From NCBI GenBank assembly GCA_963755695.1, contig CAVWLB010000001.1:1195506-1259505 (forward strand): a stretch of DNA of 64,000 bases, read 5' to 3'. Position 1 is the first letter of the stretch, and the number at the start of each line of letters is the position of its first letter. The notes beneath the pieces are model-generated. The model worked only from the letters and a program-made list of their open reading frames with translations, did no database searches and was not told the DNA's origin. The DNA is from QHWT01 sp963755695. GTDB taxonomy: Bacteria > Acidobacteriota > Vicinamibacteria > Vicinamibacterales > 2-12-FULL-66-21. The position numbers and the translations under genes are program-made. This document shows, piece by piece, positions 8,279 to 16,242 of this stretch.

Positions 8279-8728
8279 TCACATGCCGAAGAAGTTTTTC
8301 GCGGCATCGAGTATCTTCTCGTCCACTTCCAAGGCCCCACTGTCCCGGGCGAATCGCTCGATGCCAGTCCGCGCCATCGGGCGGACGAACTCGGGAACCT
8401 TCGCTAGCCTGGCTTCCGCCTCGGCCGTCCACCGGACGGAGTTCGGCTCGCCGGCCTGCACGTGCTGCGCTTCGGGAGTGCTCCCAATCGATTGCGTCAT
8501 CGCCGAGAACGGACAGCCGCTGCCGGTGGTCGACCCACCGTCGCGGATCTCCGGGCCAATCCGCACGCCGAGCGACTGGACGATCTGCGTTTCGTACGCA
8601 TTGGTGAGCATCGCCATTTCGTAGCCGCACTCCGGGCACGCGTAGACGACGGACAGCGACCCGCGCTCGGACGGATCGACGGTCTGGAGCTTCATCGGGC
8701 TGTCGCAGGGGACACAAAGGAATTTCAT
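8279..8728 (-). CDS. zinc-ribbon protein with C-terminal PCP_red-like domain
   Basis: A 149-residue protein. The N-terminus has two Cys pairs typical of a zinc ribbon (CVPC at residues 5-8 and CPEC near 32), a central linker, and a C-terminal domain starting RWTAEAEARLAKVPEFVRP that matches the small PCP_red domain seen in the neighbouring radical SAM and universal stress proteins. The start overlaps the stop of the Mrp-type ATPase gene, so the two are coupled. Function unknown; a metal or cofactor chaperone is a reasonable inference. Confidence 0.75.
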   Translation of the reverse strand: MKFLCVPCDSPMKLQTVDPSERGSLSVVYACPECGYEMAMLTNAYETQIVQSLGVRIGPEIRDGGSTTGSGCPFSAMTQSIGSTPEAQHVQAGEPNSVRWTAEAEARLAKVPEFVRPMARTGIERFARDSGALEVDEKILDAAKNFFGM

Positions 8729-9648
8729 GATTGAGGCTCCTTGCCTGGCCGCCGTAGCTCACGTGAGGTGTGAGCGGAGGCTGGCGGTTCCAGACCGTCC
8801 AGAAGTCGCCGCGCGATGTCCTCGAACGCCTGGCCTACGGCGGTATCGCGCAGTGCCGCGGGCGAGGTGCCCAGATCGCAGTGGCGCGCGAGATCGGGAT
8901 CGAACGGCACGGTGCCGAGGCAGGGGAGGGCGAGCGCCGACGAATCAGATGAGGCGAAGAGCGGCTTGATGGTCCGGCAGTCGCGGCAGTAGTAGCCGCT
9001 CATGTTCTCGACGTAACCGAGAAGGCGATTGGGGCCCTTCGACAGCGCGGCGACCGAACGTGCCACCACGCCTCTCGCCACCTCGGAGGGAATCGTCACC
9101 AGGAGGAAGGAGGTCCGCTCCCCCAGAAAATCGGCGTACTGCACCGTGCGCTCTGCGCCCGGCGGAAGATCGAACATCAGCAGATCGAGCGTTCCCCACT
9201 CGAACGATCCGAGGATCTCGCCGAGGAGAGCGAACTCCCTCGTGGCGCGCCAGGTATGCGACTCTCCGTGCGCCGCGCTCTGAAAATCGAGCGCTCCCGA
9301 CTCCGGAATCAGCGAGCCCATCGAGAAGACCGCGATCCCGTTGCTCGTCCGCGGGAGGGCTACCTTGTGGCTGCCGGGAACGAACAGCGCGCGTTGGACC
9401 CCCGCCATCCGCGCCTGTGAGGGGCCGTTGAAGTCCGCGTCGAGGATCGCGATGCGCAATCCTCTGGCCCGCAGCACGTTCGCGAGCTGGAGCGTCAGCG
9501 TGCTCTTGCCCACGCCCCCCTTGCCCGAGCCGACGGCAACAAGATGGCGCACCCCGGCGAGCCCGTCCCGGATGCGGGCGCGCTGGTCGGCGACCTGCTC
9601 GAGGATCCTCGACCCCCCGTCGCCCGCGATGTCGTGGTAGTTCTTCAT
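8725..9648 (-). CDS. Mrp/NBP35-type P-loop ATPase
   Basis: A 307-residue MinD/Mrp-fold ATPase. It has the deviant Walker A GSGKGGVGKST near residue 41, LDADFNGPS (A' region), DLPPGAERT as the Mrp-type switch, and ENMSGYYCRDC with a CxxC that in Mrp proteins can hold a bridging Fe-S cluster. Mrp proteins act as Fe-S carriers or maturation factors. The C-terminal tail (SRELRRPGK) is encoded by a palindromic stretch near 8750-8765. Its position beside a radical SAM enzyme and cytochrome genes fits Fe-S or cofactor delivery (inference). Confidence 0.85.
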   Translation of the reverse strand: MKNYHDIAGDGGSRILEQVADQRARIRDGLAGVRHLVAVGSGKGGVGKSTLTLQLANVLRARGLRIAILDADFNGPSQARMAGVQRALFVPGSHKVALPRTSNGIAVFSMGSLIPESGALDFQSAAHGESHTWRATREFALLGEILGSFEWGTLDLLMFDLPPGAERTVQYADFLGERTSFLLVTIPSEVARGVVARSVAALSKGPNRLLGYVENMSGYYCRDCRTIKPLFASSDSSALALPCLGTVPFDPDLARHCDLGTSPAALRDTAVGQAFEDIARRLLDGLEPPASAHTSRELRRPGKEPQS

Positions 9649-9654
9649 TCATTG

Positions 9655-9915
9655 CCGGGGGGCTTCGCCCCGCCGGACCCCCTTACACATTCTTGAATGG
9701 CGGGGACCCCTGCACCCCGCCAAGCTCACTCTGCTCCGCTCGCTCTTCGCAGCTCGCGGTCTAGTCGCGCCGCTCCGCCTTGGCCCGCCGTAGCCGCACT
9801 CGCGGCGAAGGCGGCTCGCGTGGCTCACTCGCGTACTTGTTCGCGCTGACCGGGTTCGGCAGCTGCGGCACAGCGGGCCTCCTTCGCCTCCGGCGCGAGG
9901 CGCCGTAGCTTACCC
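9655..9915. repeat. intergenic palindromic repeats (copy 3 plus further hairpins)
   Basis: The 267-base gap between the mrp-type gene and the GNAT gene has no convincing ORF. It starts with a copy of the GC-rich element (GGGGGGCTTCGCCCC, then CCCCCTTACAC and GGCGGGGACCCCTG), matching copy 1 block for block. The rest holds further short palindromes, including a degenerate form of the GCCGTAGC...GCGAAGGC hairpin found at 13040-13070. Confidence 0.7.
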
Positions 9916-10770
9916 CTAGTCTGCCTGCGCCCTTGCTGCGTACAGGCGATGGACACCGACTGCACGGAACCCGAGCGTTTCCAGGCACTGCGGCGAGATT
10001 TCGCCAGGATGCACCTTTGAGAGACGCAGCGGTCCCTCGAAGCGCGAGAGCAGCTGCTTCAGGCAACCGCCGCCATTCTCCACGAACGACCGCAGAGACA
10101 GAATCTCTGCACCCGCCTCGAGCTTTACATAAAGGATGCAGGCCTCGATGCGCTCGTCAGACGCGACGGCCACCCCCGCCATCTCATCCTTCCTGGCCGT
10201 TAGCGTTTCGACGGAGCGCTCCCAGCAAAGCTGCGCATCACTCTCTCCGAGGAGCCCGTTGGCGGCAAGATCGTCGATGGTCACAGGGATCATGAAACGG
10301 CCGTTGGACATGCCTCCGGGCTCCTGCAGATTGTCTCCTTGACCGTCGAGTACGTAGTCGGTCAGCAGTCCTTCCTCGACAAACCCGCTGGCACTGAACA
10401 AGGCGCAAGCCGGGCCGAAAGACTCGGCCACCTCCGCGGTGATCCGCGGCGGCCCTAGAATCGCAAGCTTCGACCCGAGCGAAGCGAGCAGGTGACGGCC
10501 ATGACCCTGTCGCCGATGATCCGGATGGACGGCGATCTTGTGGATCAACGTTCCGGACGGCCGCTTGGCGCCGATCAGGACGGCGATCGGTTCGGAGCCC
10601 GAGAAGGCGACCATGCAGCTGCTGCACCAGACCTGAAGATCACGGATCGATCGCTTGAACGCCGCCGGCGTCATCGGCGGCTCGTCGGGAAAGTACGGCG
10701 ACCAGCAGCGATTCAGCGCGTCCGTGAGGAGCGCGATGTCGTCCGTGCGGCAGAAGCGGTACGCGGACAT
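9916..10770 (-). CDS. GNAT-family N-acetyltransferase, probably two GNAT halves
   Basis: A 284-residue protein. The first half holds a GNAT acetyl-CoA-binding motif, KIAVHPDHRRQGHGRHLL (residues about 73-90), followed by a typical GF-x-E beta strand (SASGFVEEG). The second half has a weaker GNAT-like pattern ending LETLGFRAVGVHRLYA, suggesting a tandem or degenerate second domain. The substrate cannot be told. It lies on the same strand within the cytochrome/PCP_red cluster but is separated by repeat-filled gaps on both sides, so it may have its own promoter. Confidence 0.75.
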   Translation of the reverse strand: MSAYRFCRTDDIALLTDALNRCWSPYFPDEPPMTPAAFKRSIRDLQVWCSSCMVAFSGSEPIAVLIGAKRPSGTLIHKIAVHPDHRRQGHGRHLLASLGSKLAILGPPRITAEVAESFGPACALFSASGFVEEGLLTDYVLDGQGDNLQEPGGMSNGRFMIPVTIDDLAANGLLGESDAQLCWERSVETLTARKDEMAGVAVASDERIEACILYVKLEAGAEILSLRSFVENGGGCLKQLLSRFEGPLRLSKVHPGEISPQCLETLGFRAVGVHRLYAARAQAD

Positions 10771-10800
10771 AGGCCGTGCTCTGTAGGCTTTTCTCAGTGC

Positions 10801-10881
10801 GCGTGGGGCCCTACCCCCACGCGCGTTACGCGCCTTCGGCGCGACGCCCTTCGGGCTTGCCGCCTCGCTTCGCTCGTCGGC
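10801..10881. repeat. intergenic palindromic cluster
   Basis: Several short hairpins occur back to back: GTGGGG-CCCTA-CCCCAC, GCGCCTTCGGCGC, and GCCCTTCGGGC. They fill the gap between the stress-protein gene and the GNAT gene and may act as a terminator or RNA-stabilising structure for the upstream stress-protein transcript. Related in style to, but not a clear copy of, the longer element. Confidence 0.55.
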
Positions 10882-12987
10882 CTAATGAGATTCATCGGAG
10901 ACGCCGCGAGTTGGCACCGCGCTCACCTCGTTGAGATAGCCGCCCCCGTTGCCCGATGGCGCCGCCGAATCCCGCACCGGTGTTACGACGCCAGGACTGG
11001 CGGCCGGTGACGAGTAGGACGCGATCATCTCGGCCATCATCTTCTTGCCGATCTCGATTCCGTCCTCGACGAGCGCAAGGTCGATCGACGCGGCGGCGCG
11101 CTCCCTTGCAAGCTCCTCGATCCGCTCCTGCGTCTTGTTCCGCATGAAGCCGGCCGGGACCCGGAGAATCCGCTGCGCGGCGTCCTGCGTCCAATCGAAA
11201 GTCGAAATCAGAGGATTTTTCTTGTCGTCGCGAGCAACCAGCCTGACCTCATTACTTAAGCCGGGGGGCTTCGCCCCGCCGGACCCCCCTTCGCCGTCGC
11301 TCGCGGGGTCCCCTTGGCCCCGCTCCGCTCCGGCGGGGCGCGCCTTCGGCGCGCCTAGCGCGCGCTCTCTCTCGGTTGATGGAACCTGAATCTCGAGAGG
11401 CGCGCCGGTCTCGTCCTCGATTACCTGTCGCGCGAATTCCAAAGTGATCGCCTCGAGCTTCGTCATCCGCGCACGTTTTTCGACACGAGCCTTGACGCGA
11501 CGCCGCTGGTAGGCGTTTTTCATGGTCCAGAGGCCCTTTCTGGCATCCTCAGACCAGCGAAGCTTGCGCCCGTCGTAGGTGGTCTCTTCCTGGAGACCGC
11601 CTTCCACCGCCGCGATCCTCTCGATCATCTCGCGGGAGATCACCTCGAAATCCGAGGCGCCGCACACCGTGCATTTCACCGCATCGCTCTGCGTCGCCGT
11701 GACACCGCAGGCGCGGCACATCGACACGGTTCCGGACTTGGCCCGCTCGAGAGCGACGGCTTCGGCCAGCGCCTTGGTTCTCGCGGAGGCGCTCTTGGGC
11801 ATGAAGCGATCCATTGCTTCGTCGATCACCGCGCTCGTGACCACCGAATGCCCCTTCTCGAGCGCCAGTCGGAGGACTCCGGTGCGAGCGATCCCCTTGA
11901 CCTGTTCGGGCACATGCTTCATCCGCTCCTCGGCTTCCGGCGTCCAACGGACGCTCTCCTCCGCGCGGACGTCGATGCGTGGCACCTCGAGTCGCGTGGT
12001 GAGGAGAACATCGCAGGGCGCGCCGCGCAGAATGTTCTCCGCATTGCTCCCGAGCCCCATCTCGTCCTTCGGACTGTGGACACCAATCCGCCCCAGCACG
12101 AGCAGCCACGGATTCGTCTTGCGCACGTGGTCGAGGATCTTTTGAAAGGGCTTGCCGTCGAGCAGCGTTTTCCCAATCCGGACGCCCAACTCGCTTCCGA
12201 TCCGCTCGCCCACCTCGAGATGAGACTGATAGATCTGCGCGAGCCCGGTGTCGATGATCTCCTCGTGGAGCTGATTCTGCTCCTCGAACCGGAAAACCTT
12301 GGCCGCCTTCTCAGTGAGGACGTTGACGATGCCGTTGAAGACGGAGTAGTGGAGGTAGGGATCGTAGACGGCGATCGTCTCGACCTTTTTGTCGAACGTG
12401 CGAGCCAGCTCGATGGCGGTCATGAGCGCGCCGAACGACTGCGGGCTTCCATCGATGGCGACCAGGATCGTGTCACGGTCGGCCTCGCCCGGCTCGGGGA
12501 CGTGTTTGACCACCCAGACATCGCGATCCGATTGGCGGGCGACGCGTTCGCAGACCGAGCCGATCACGCTGTCGCGTGCGCGCCCGACTCCCAGCGCGCC
12601 AATCACCACCAGGTCGTGCTTCGAGTCGGCGAGATCCTTGAGGATCTCGATGTGATGCTTGCCGTCCATCATCCGCGGCTCGAACGCGAGGCCCGACTCC
12701 CCACAGAGACGCGACATGCCGTCGAGATAGCTGTCGGAAATGAGCTTGAGGCCCATGGTAATGAGGCTGTCATGGATCTTCCGCTGTCGCTCCAGTTCCA
12801 CTTCGTCGATGTACTCCTCCGGCAGCGTGTACTCCATCTGCCTGAAGCGATAGTCGTGCAGGCTTGCCGCGTAAACATGGCACCCGACCAGTTTCGCGGA
12901 GAACGCCTTGCCCAGGGCGACGGAGCAGGCGACGGCGCGGTTGGAGTGGTCCGAGTTATCGACCGGAACGTAGATGCTCTTGTACAT
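10882..12987 (-). CDS. tandem universal stress protein with three PCP_red-like domains and a zinc ribbon
   Basis: A 701-residue mosaic. Residues 1-165 and about 170-345 are two UspA domains; each ends in the nucleotide-binding pattern (VIGALGVGRARDSVIGS and VLGRIGVHSP...GLGSNAENI). Then come a PCP_red-like domain (RWTPEAEERMKHVPEQV), a zinc ribbon (CRAC...CTVC, about 430-450), a second PCP_red-like domain (LRWSEDARKGLW), a linker encoded by repeat copy 4, and a third (FDWTQDAAQRILRVPAGF). Upstream lies a 98-base gap with a hairpin after the cytochrome operon. UspA domains often sense ATP or energy state; a link to respiratory control is inference. Confidence 0.8.
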   Translation of the reverse strand: MYKSIYVPVDNSDHSNRAVACSVALGKAFSAKLVGCHVYAASLHDYRFRQMEYTLPEEYIDEVELERQRKIHDSLITMGLKLISDSYLDGMSRLCGESGLAFEPRMMDGKHHIEILKDLADSKHDLVVIGALGVGRARDSVIGSVCERVARQSDRDVWVVKHVPEPGEADRDTILVAIDGSPQSFGALMTAIELARTFDKKVETIAVYDPYLHYSVFNGIVNVLTEKAAKVFRFEEQNQLHEEIIDTGLAQIYQSHLEVGERIGSELGVRIGKTLLDGKPFQKILDHVRKTNPWLLVLGRIGVHSPKDEMGLGSNAENILRGAPCDVLLTTRLEVPRIDVRAEESVRWTPEAEERMKHVPEQVKGIARTGVLRLALEKGHSVVTSAVIDEAMDRFMPKSASARTKALAEAVALERAKSGTVSMCRACGVTATQSDAVKCTVCGASDFEVISREMIERIAAVEGGLQEETTYDGRKLRWSEDARKGLWTMKNAYQRRRVKARVEKRARMTKLEAITLEFARQVIEDETGAPLEIQVPSTERERALGAPKARPAGAERGQGDPASDGEGGSGGAKPPGLSNEVRLVARDDKKNPLISTFDWTQDAAQRILRVPAGFMRNKTQERIEELARERAAASIDLALVEDGIEIGKKMMAEMIASYSSPAASPGVVTPVRDSAAPSGNGGGYLNEVSAVPTRGVSDESH
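11251..11358 (-). repeat. GC-rich palindromic repeat, copy 4, inserted in frame in the stress-protein gene
   Basis: A 108-base element differing from copy 2 by few bases, ending in a perfect GCGCGCC-TTC-GGCGCGC hairpin. It encodes a linker with ARPAGAERG and GGSGGAKPPGL between the second and third PCP_red-like domains, in the same orientation relative to the gene as copy 2. Its length is a multiple of three, which preserves the frame. Confidence 0.85.
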
Positions 12988-13039
12988 CGGCTCCTCCGAA
13001 AGGGCCTGGTAAGGTCAAAACTTCACTCCGCTTCGGCTT

Positions 13040-13070
13040 GTCCGCCGCCGTAGCTTCAGCGAAGGCGGAC
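13040..13070. repeat. REP-like hairpin
   Basis: GTCCGCC and GGCGGAC form a perfect seven-base stem around CGTAGCTTCAGCGAA. It sits in the 98-base gap between the 587-residue cytochrome gene (stop at 13086) and the stress-protein gene, where it could act as a terminator or mRNA stabiliser. A degenerate relative occurs near 9781-9811. Confidence 0.6.
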
Positions 13071-13085
13071 GGGCGCGCTCTCACG

Positions 13086-14849
13086 TCAAACGCTCGTCGC
13101 CGGCTGCTGGCCCCGATCACGCCCGAACTCTTTGCCGGGCCGGGAGCCGTAACGCCACCGGACCCAGCCAATCACGGCCAGCTCGATGACGAGGATGAAG
13201 AGCGCGGTCTCGATCATCGGGCCGACCACCGATGGGACCGTTTCGGGTTCGAGATAGAGCGAGTACCACACCGAGAGGCCCCGACGGTTTCCGCGCTCAC
13301 GCGACTGCCCGTCCCACACCGAGAACGCGATGGGCATGAATTCCGCTGGGGAAAACCGTGCGCCCGCGTCGGGGCGAAGAGGCCGCTTGAAGATGACCGA
13401 CCACTCGCCCTGGTCGTAGCTCGCCACGCCGGTGACGTCGCCGGTGTCGTTCGGCGTGATGCTCGCACTTCCTTTGCCGGTGAACTGAAGGGGAGCCGTG
13501 CCGGCGAGATCGAAGAACCAGAGATCCACCGTGTTGTCTGAGTCGCCGAAGATGAAGTACGGCTTGCGCGCGCCGGTCGGTGTCTGCGAGGGAATCTGGA
13601 CCGCTACGGCGTCGGAAAACTCGGACGCCGGTGCCGCTGCTGTCGCTGGCTCCTCAAAGATGTTTCCGCCGGCCTCCTGGCCGCCTCCTGGCTTCTGCGC
13701 CTGTCCGGCCGGAGCCGGGGCCGCTGCCTCTTCGCCCCAGATGTTCTTCTCCGGAGACTCGGCGCCGCCCGGACTGGCTTTGCTGCCGCCTTCCTCTTCC
13801 TCGCGCGGCACCGGAAGGGCTGGTCCGTTCTTCCCGGTTTTCTGCGCGCTCATGTCGTGCCATCGCACGAGGAGGGCGATCGACTCGGCGTCGTATATGG
13901 CCTGAACCGTCACCGACGTTGCCGGAGGGTGGAACTCGCGTACGGGCTCCGTGATCTGTCCGATGATCGGAAAGCGAGCGACGCGCGCGGACTTGAAGCT
14001 CTCGGTCCCCTTGGGCAGATCGATCGGATCCTCGACGTGCTTGGCGACGACGAGGTTCGAATAGCCGGGCCCGCTGTCCTCCGAAAGCGAGGCGATGAAG
14101 TCGGTGATGGCCCATCGCTGCTCCTCCTTCAGCGCATCGAGGAACGACGGCATTGGCGTACCGTTCAACCCCGTGCTCATCGTCCTGAAGATGTCGTCGC
14201 GGGACGGCCCGCCCCGGAAGGTCCAGGGCTCGGCGAGGTCCGCCGCACGTATCGGGTTGCCCCAGTCGTCGGTCAGGGTTGGAGCTGAAGGTCCGTCACC
14301 CCGCCCGAGCGTGCCGTGGCAGCGCACGCAACCGTTGTCCACGTAGAGCTTCTTTCCGAGCTCGATCGTTTCCTTCGTCGATCTCGGCGCGCTCGGCAGC
14401 GGAACTGGCTTGGGCGCGTTCTCTGGATTCGAGAATTCGGGAGAGAAGGTCGTGATGAAGTTGGCGAGATCCGATACTTCCTGGTCGGTGAAATAGGGCC
14501 AGGCGGGCATGGAGGTGTATGGCATCCCGCGCCTGATGATGTTGACGAGGTCCTGATGCGTCGGGAGCGCTCCATTGGGGGTCGTTCGAATCTTGAACTT
14601 GGCCGTCGTAAAGTTGCGCGGCTTGGGGCGAAGATGCGAGGCGGCGTAGCCTTCGCCGTCACCTTTCTCGCCGTGGCACTGGGAGCAGTACTTGAGATAG
14701 AGCGTCCTGCCTGTCCCGTGCTGGGCATCCTTGGCGTCCTGGGCACTTGCCGCGCTCACGGGTCGTGTCGGCGCGGCCGACAACGCGACGATCAATACGG
14801 CAGCACACGCCACCAGAGACGAGCGCAGGTGGATCGAGCCAAAACTCAT
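13086..14849 (-). CDS. dihaem cytochrome c fused to an ethylbenzene-dehydrogenase-type haem domain
   Basis: ATG 14849 overlaps the upstream TGA by ATGA and begins a Sec signal peptide (ACAAVLIVALSAAPTRPVSA). The 587-residue protein has two cytochrome c domains with CSQCH and CVRCH, then a beta-rich domain (VQAIYDAESIALLVRWHD ... FSVWDGQSRERGNRRG) resembling the haem-b-binding gamma subunit of ethylbenzene/DMSO-type dehydrogenases. The domain is split by an Ala/Pro/Glu/Gly-rich insert (about residues 330-390), and a C-terminal transmembrane helix follows. It is probably a periplasmic, membrane-anchored multihaem electron carrier of this operon. Confidence 0.8.
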   Translation of the reverse strand: MSFGSIHLRSSLVACAAVLIVALSAAPTRPVSAASAQDAKDAQHGTGRTLYLKYCSQCHGEKGDGEGYAASHLRPKPRNFTTAKFKIRTTPNGALPTHQDLVNIIRRGMPYTSMPAWPYFTDQEVSDLANFITTFSPEFSNPENAPKPVPLPSAPRSTKETIELGKKLYVDNGCVRCHGTLGRGDGPSAPTLTDDWGNPIRAADLAEPWTFRGGPSRDDIFRTMSTGLNGTPMPSFLDALKEEQRWAITDFIASLSEDSGPGYSNLVVAKHVEDPIDLPKGTESFKSARVARFPIIGQITEPVREFHPPATSVTVQAIYDAESIALLVRWHDMSAQKTGKNGPALPVPREEEEGGSKASPGGAESPEKNIWGEEAAAPAPAGQAQKPGGGQEAGGNIFEEPATAAAPASEFSDAVAVQIPSQTPTGARKPYFIFGDSDNTVDLWFFDLAGTAPLQFTGKGSASITPNDTGDVTGVASYDQGEWSVIFKRPLRPDAGARFSPAEFMPIAFSVWDGQSRERGNRRGLSVWYSLYLEPETVPSVVGPMIETALFILVIELAVIGWVRWRYGSRPGKEFGRDRGQQPATSV

Positions 14850-15664
14850 TTCGTCTCGACCTCCTCCCTGCCGCGCGGCCGCTGAGCGGTGAAATCGTAG
14901 AGAAAGAGGACCGCGTCCCACATCTCGTCCTCTTTCAGGAACTTTTCCCAGGCCGGCATCGCCGTGGCCCACGGACCGCCTTCGTCAGGCAACCCGGGGC
15001 CCCCCTTCGAGATTCGCCAGAACAGAAACGTCTCGCGAAGCATCGGGATAGTGCCCTTGTCGCTGAAGTTCGTGGGGATCGGGTCGAGTCCGTGCACGAA
15101 CATGCCGTTGCCGGCCAGATTGTCGCCGTGGCAGAAGACGCAGTTCTGGTAATAGACGCGCCGCCCGTTCTCGACATGCTGGCGGAACTCTGTGGGGCTC
15201 GACGTCTCGAGATGCCGGAATGGATTCTCTCCGCGATCGAGATCGATCCTCTTGTCGTGAACCGTGATCTCCGACGGGGACGCAGGATGAACCGTCCGCG
15301 AGAAGAGCGGAGGCTCGACTGGAACGTTCATCCGAACGTACACGTTCGCGGCTGCGAGCGCCGGGAGCGCGACGACCGTGGCGGCGAGAAACACCGTGTA
15401 CCGCTTCTCTGTCATGAACCGGATCAGCGGCCGGGAGACGTCTTCGCGCCGCTGCTCGCTGGACGACACATATGCGAGGACCGCGAGCGACGCGATTCCC
15501 ATGTAGATCGCAATGACGGAGGAAGGAATCGGAGCCACGAATCCAAATCGCAGAAGCACGTAGATTCCAACCCACCACGCGCCGGCCCATAGCAGCAGAT
15601 TCGCGCGAACGAGGCGAAGCAGCCCGAACACGGCAACTACGGCGAGAACAATCAGGATCTTCAT
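14846..15664 (-). CDS. membrane-anchored monohaem cytochrome c
   Basis: A 272-residue protein with about three to four N-terminal hydrophobic helices (residues 1-20, 24-45, 47-65 and 90-108) and a periplasmic cytochrome c domain with a single CVFCH motif near residue 173 and a likely Met ligand in the region of AMPAWEKF. ATGA overlaps link it to both neighbours, so the three cytochromes are translated as a block. It probably passes electrons between the bd-like subunit and the other cytochromes (inference). Confidence 0.82.
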   Translation of the reverse strand: MKILIVLAVVAVFGLLRLVRANLLLWAGAWWVGIYVLLRFGFVAPIPSSVIAIYMGIASLAVLAYVSSSEQRREDVSRPLIRFMTEKRYTVFLAATVVALPALAAANVYVRMNVPVEPPLFSRTVHPASPSEITVHDKRIDLDRGENPFRHLETSSPTEFRQHVENGRRVYYQNCVFCHGDNLAGNGMFVHGLDPIPTNFSDKGTIPMLRETFLFWRISKGGPGLPDEGGPWATAMPAWEKFLKEDEMWDAVLFLYDFTAQRPRGREEVETK

Positions 15665-16242
15665 CCCTTGTCCCCTTTCAGCGGAGCTTGAGGCTGCGTC
15701 CCGCCTGGCGGGACGTTTGGAGGAGTGGCGGCGGGTGCGGGAGCAGCCGGCGTGGCCGCACTGCCACTGTAGCGGTGTTTCGTCTGGAGCGTGACCGTTG
15801 CGGTGCCGCCAAGCGTCTGCAGGTACGCGATCACGCAGAGGATCTCCTGATCGGTGAGGCCGATCGGAGGCTTATTGATCGTGGGCATTCCGGGATTGAA
15901 TCCCGGCACGACGAACGCGTTCGGTTCGTACATCGCCTGAGCGAAGTAATCGACGTCGCTCAGCCCCGCTTCGCGACTCTTGGCGCGGACGTCGACATTC
16001 GCGAGGTCCGGAAATCGCAGCGCCCCCGTCTTGCCGATGGTGTGGCAGGTCAGGCAGAGTCCCTTGCCCTCCATGATCTGGCGCCCGACCCTGGCCATGT
16101 CGGCGGTGGTCAGGTCGCCTTTGATGGCAACTTCCTGGGGCGGCTGAACCTCCTTCTGAGGGACCATCTGGCCGACGTAGGTGTAGAACGCGGTCGTTGC
16201 GATCACCAGCGCGCCGATCCGGGCAATCAGGGGAACCGTCAT
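15661..16242 (-). CDS. monohaem cytochrome c with N-terminal anchor
   Basis: A 193-residue protein with one N-terminal hydrophobic anchor, a cytochrome c domain with CLTCH near residue 63, a probable Met ligand in NPGMPTINKPPIGLT, and a low-complexity Pro/Ala-rich tail. It overlaps the CydA-like gene upstream and the next cytochrome downstream by ATGA, which ties it physically to the bd-like subunit. Confidence 0.85.
   Translation of the reverse strand: MTVPLIARIGALVIATTAFYTYVGQMVPQKEVQPPQEVAIKGDLTTADMARVGRQIMEGKGLCLTCHTIGKTGALRFPDLANVDVRAKSREAGLSDVDYFAQAMYEPNAFVVPGFNPGMPTINKPPIGLTDQEILCVIAYLQTLGGTATVTLQTKHRYSGSAATPAAPAPAATPPNVPPGGTQPQAPLKGDKG

Noticed and set aside
6990..11358. CRISPR-like array from the repeated GC-rich element
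   Set aside because: Copies are kilobases apart, about 107 bases long, palindromic and without regular spacers; this is a dispersed repeat.
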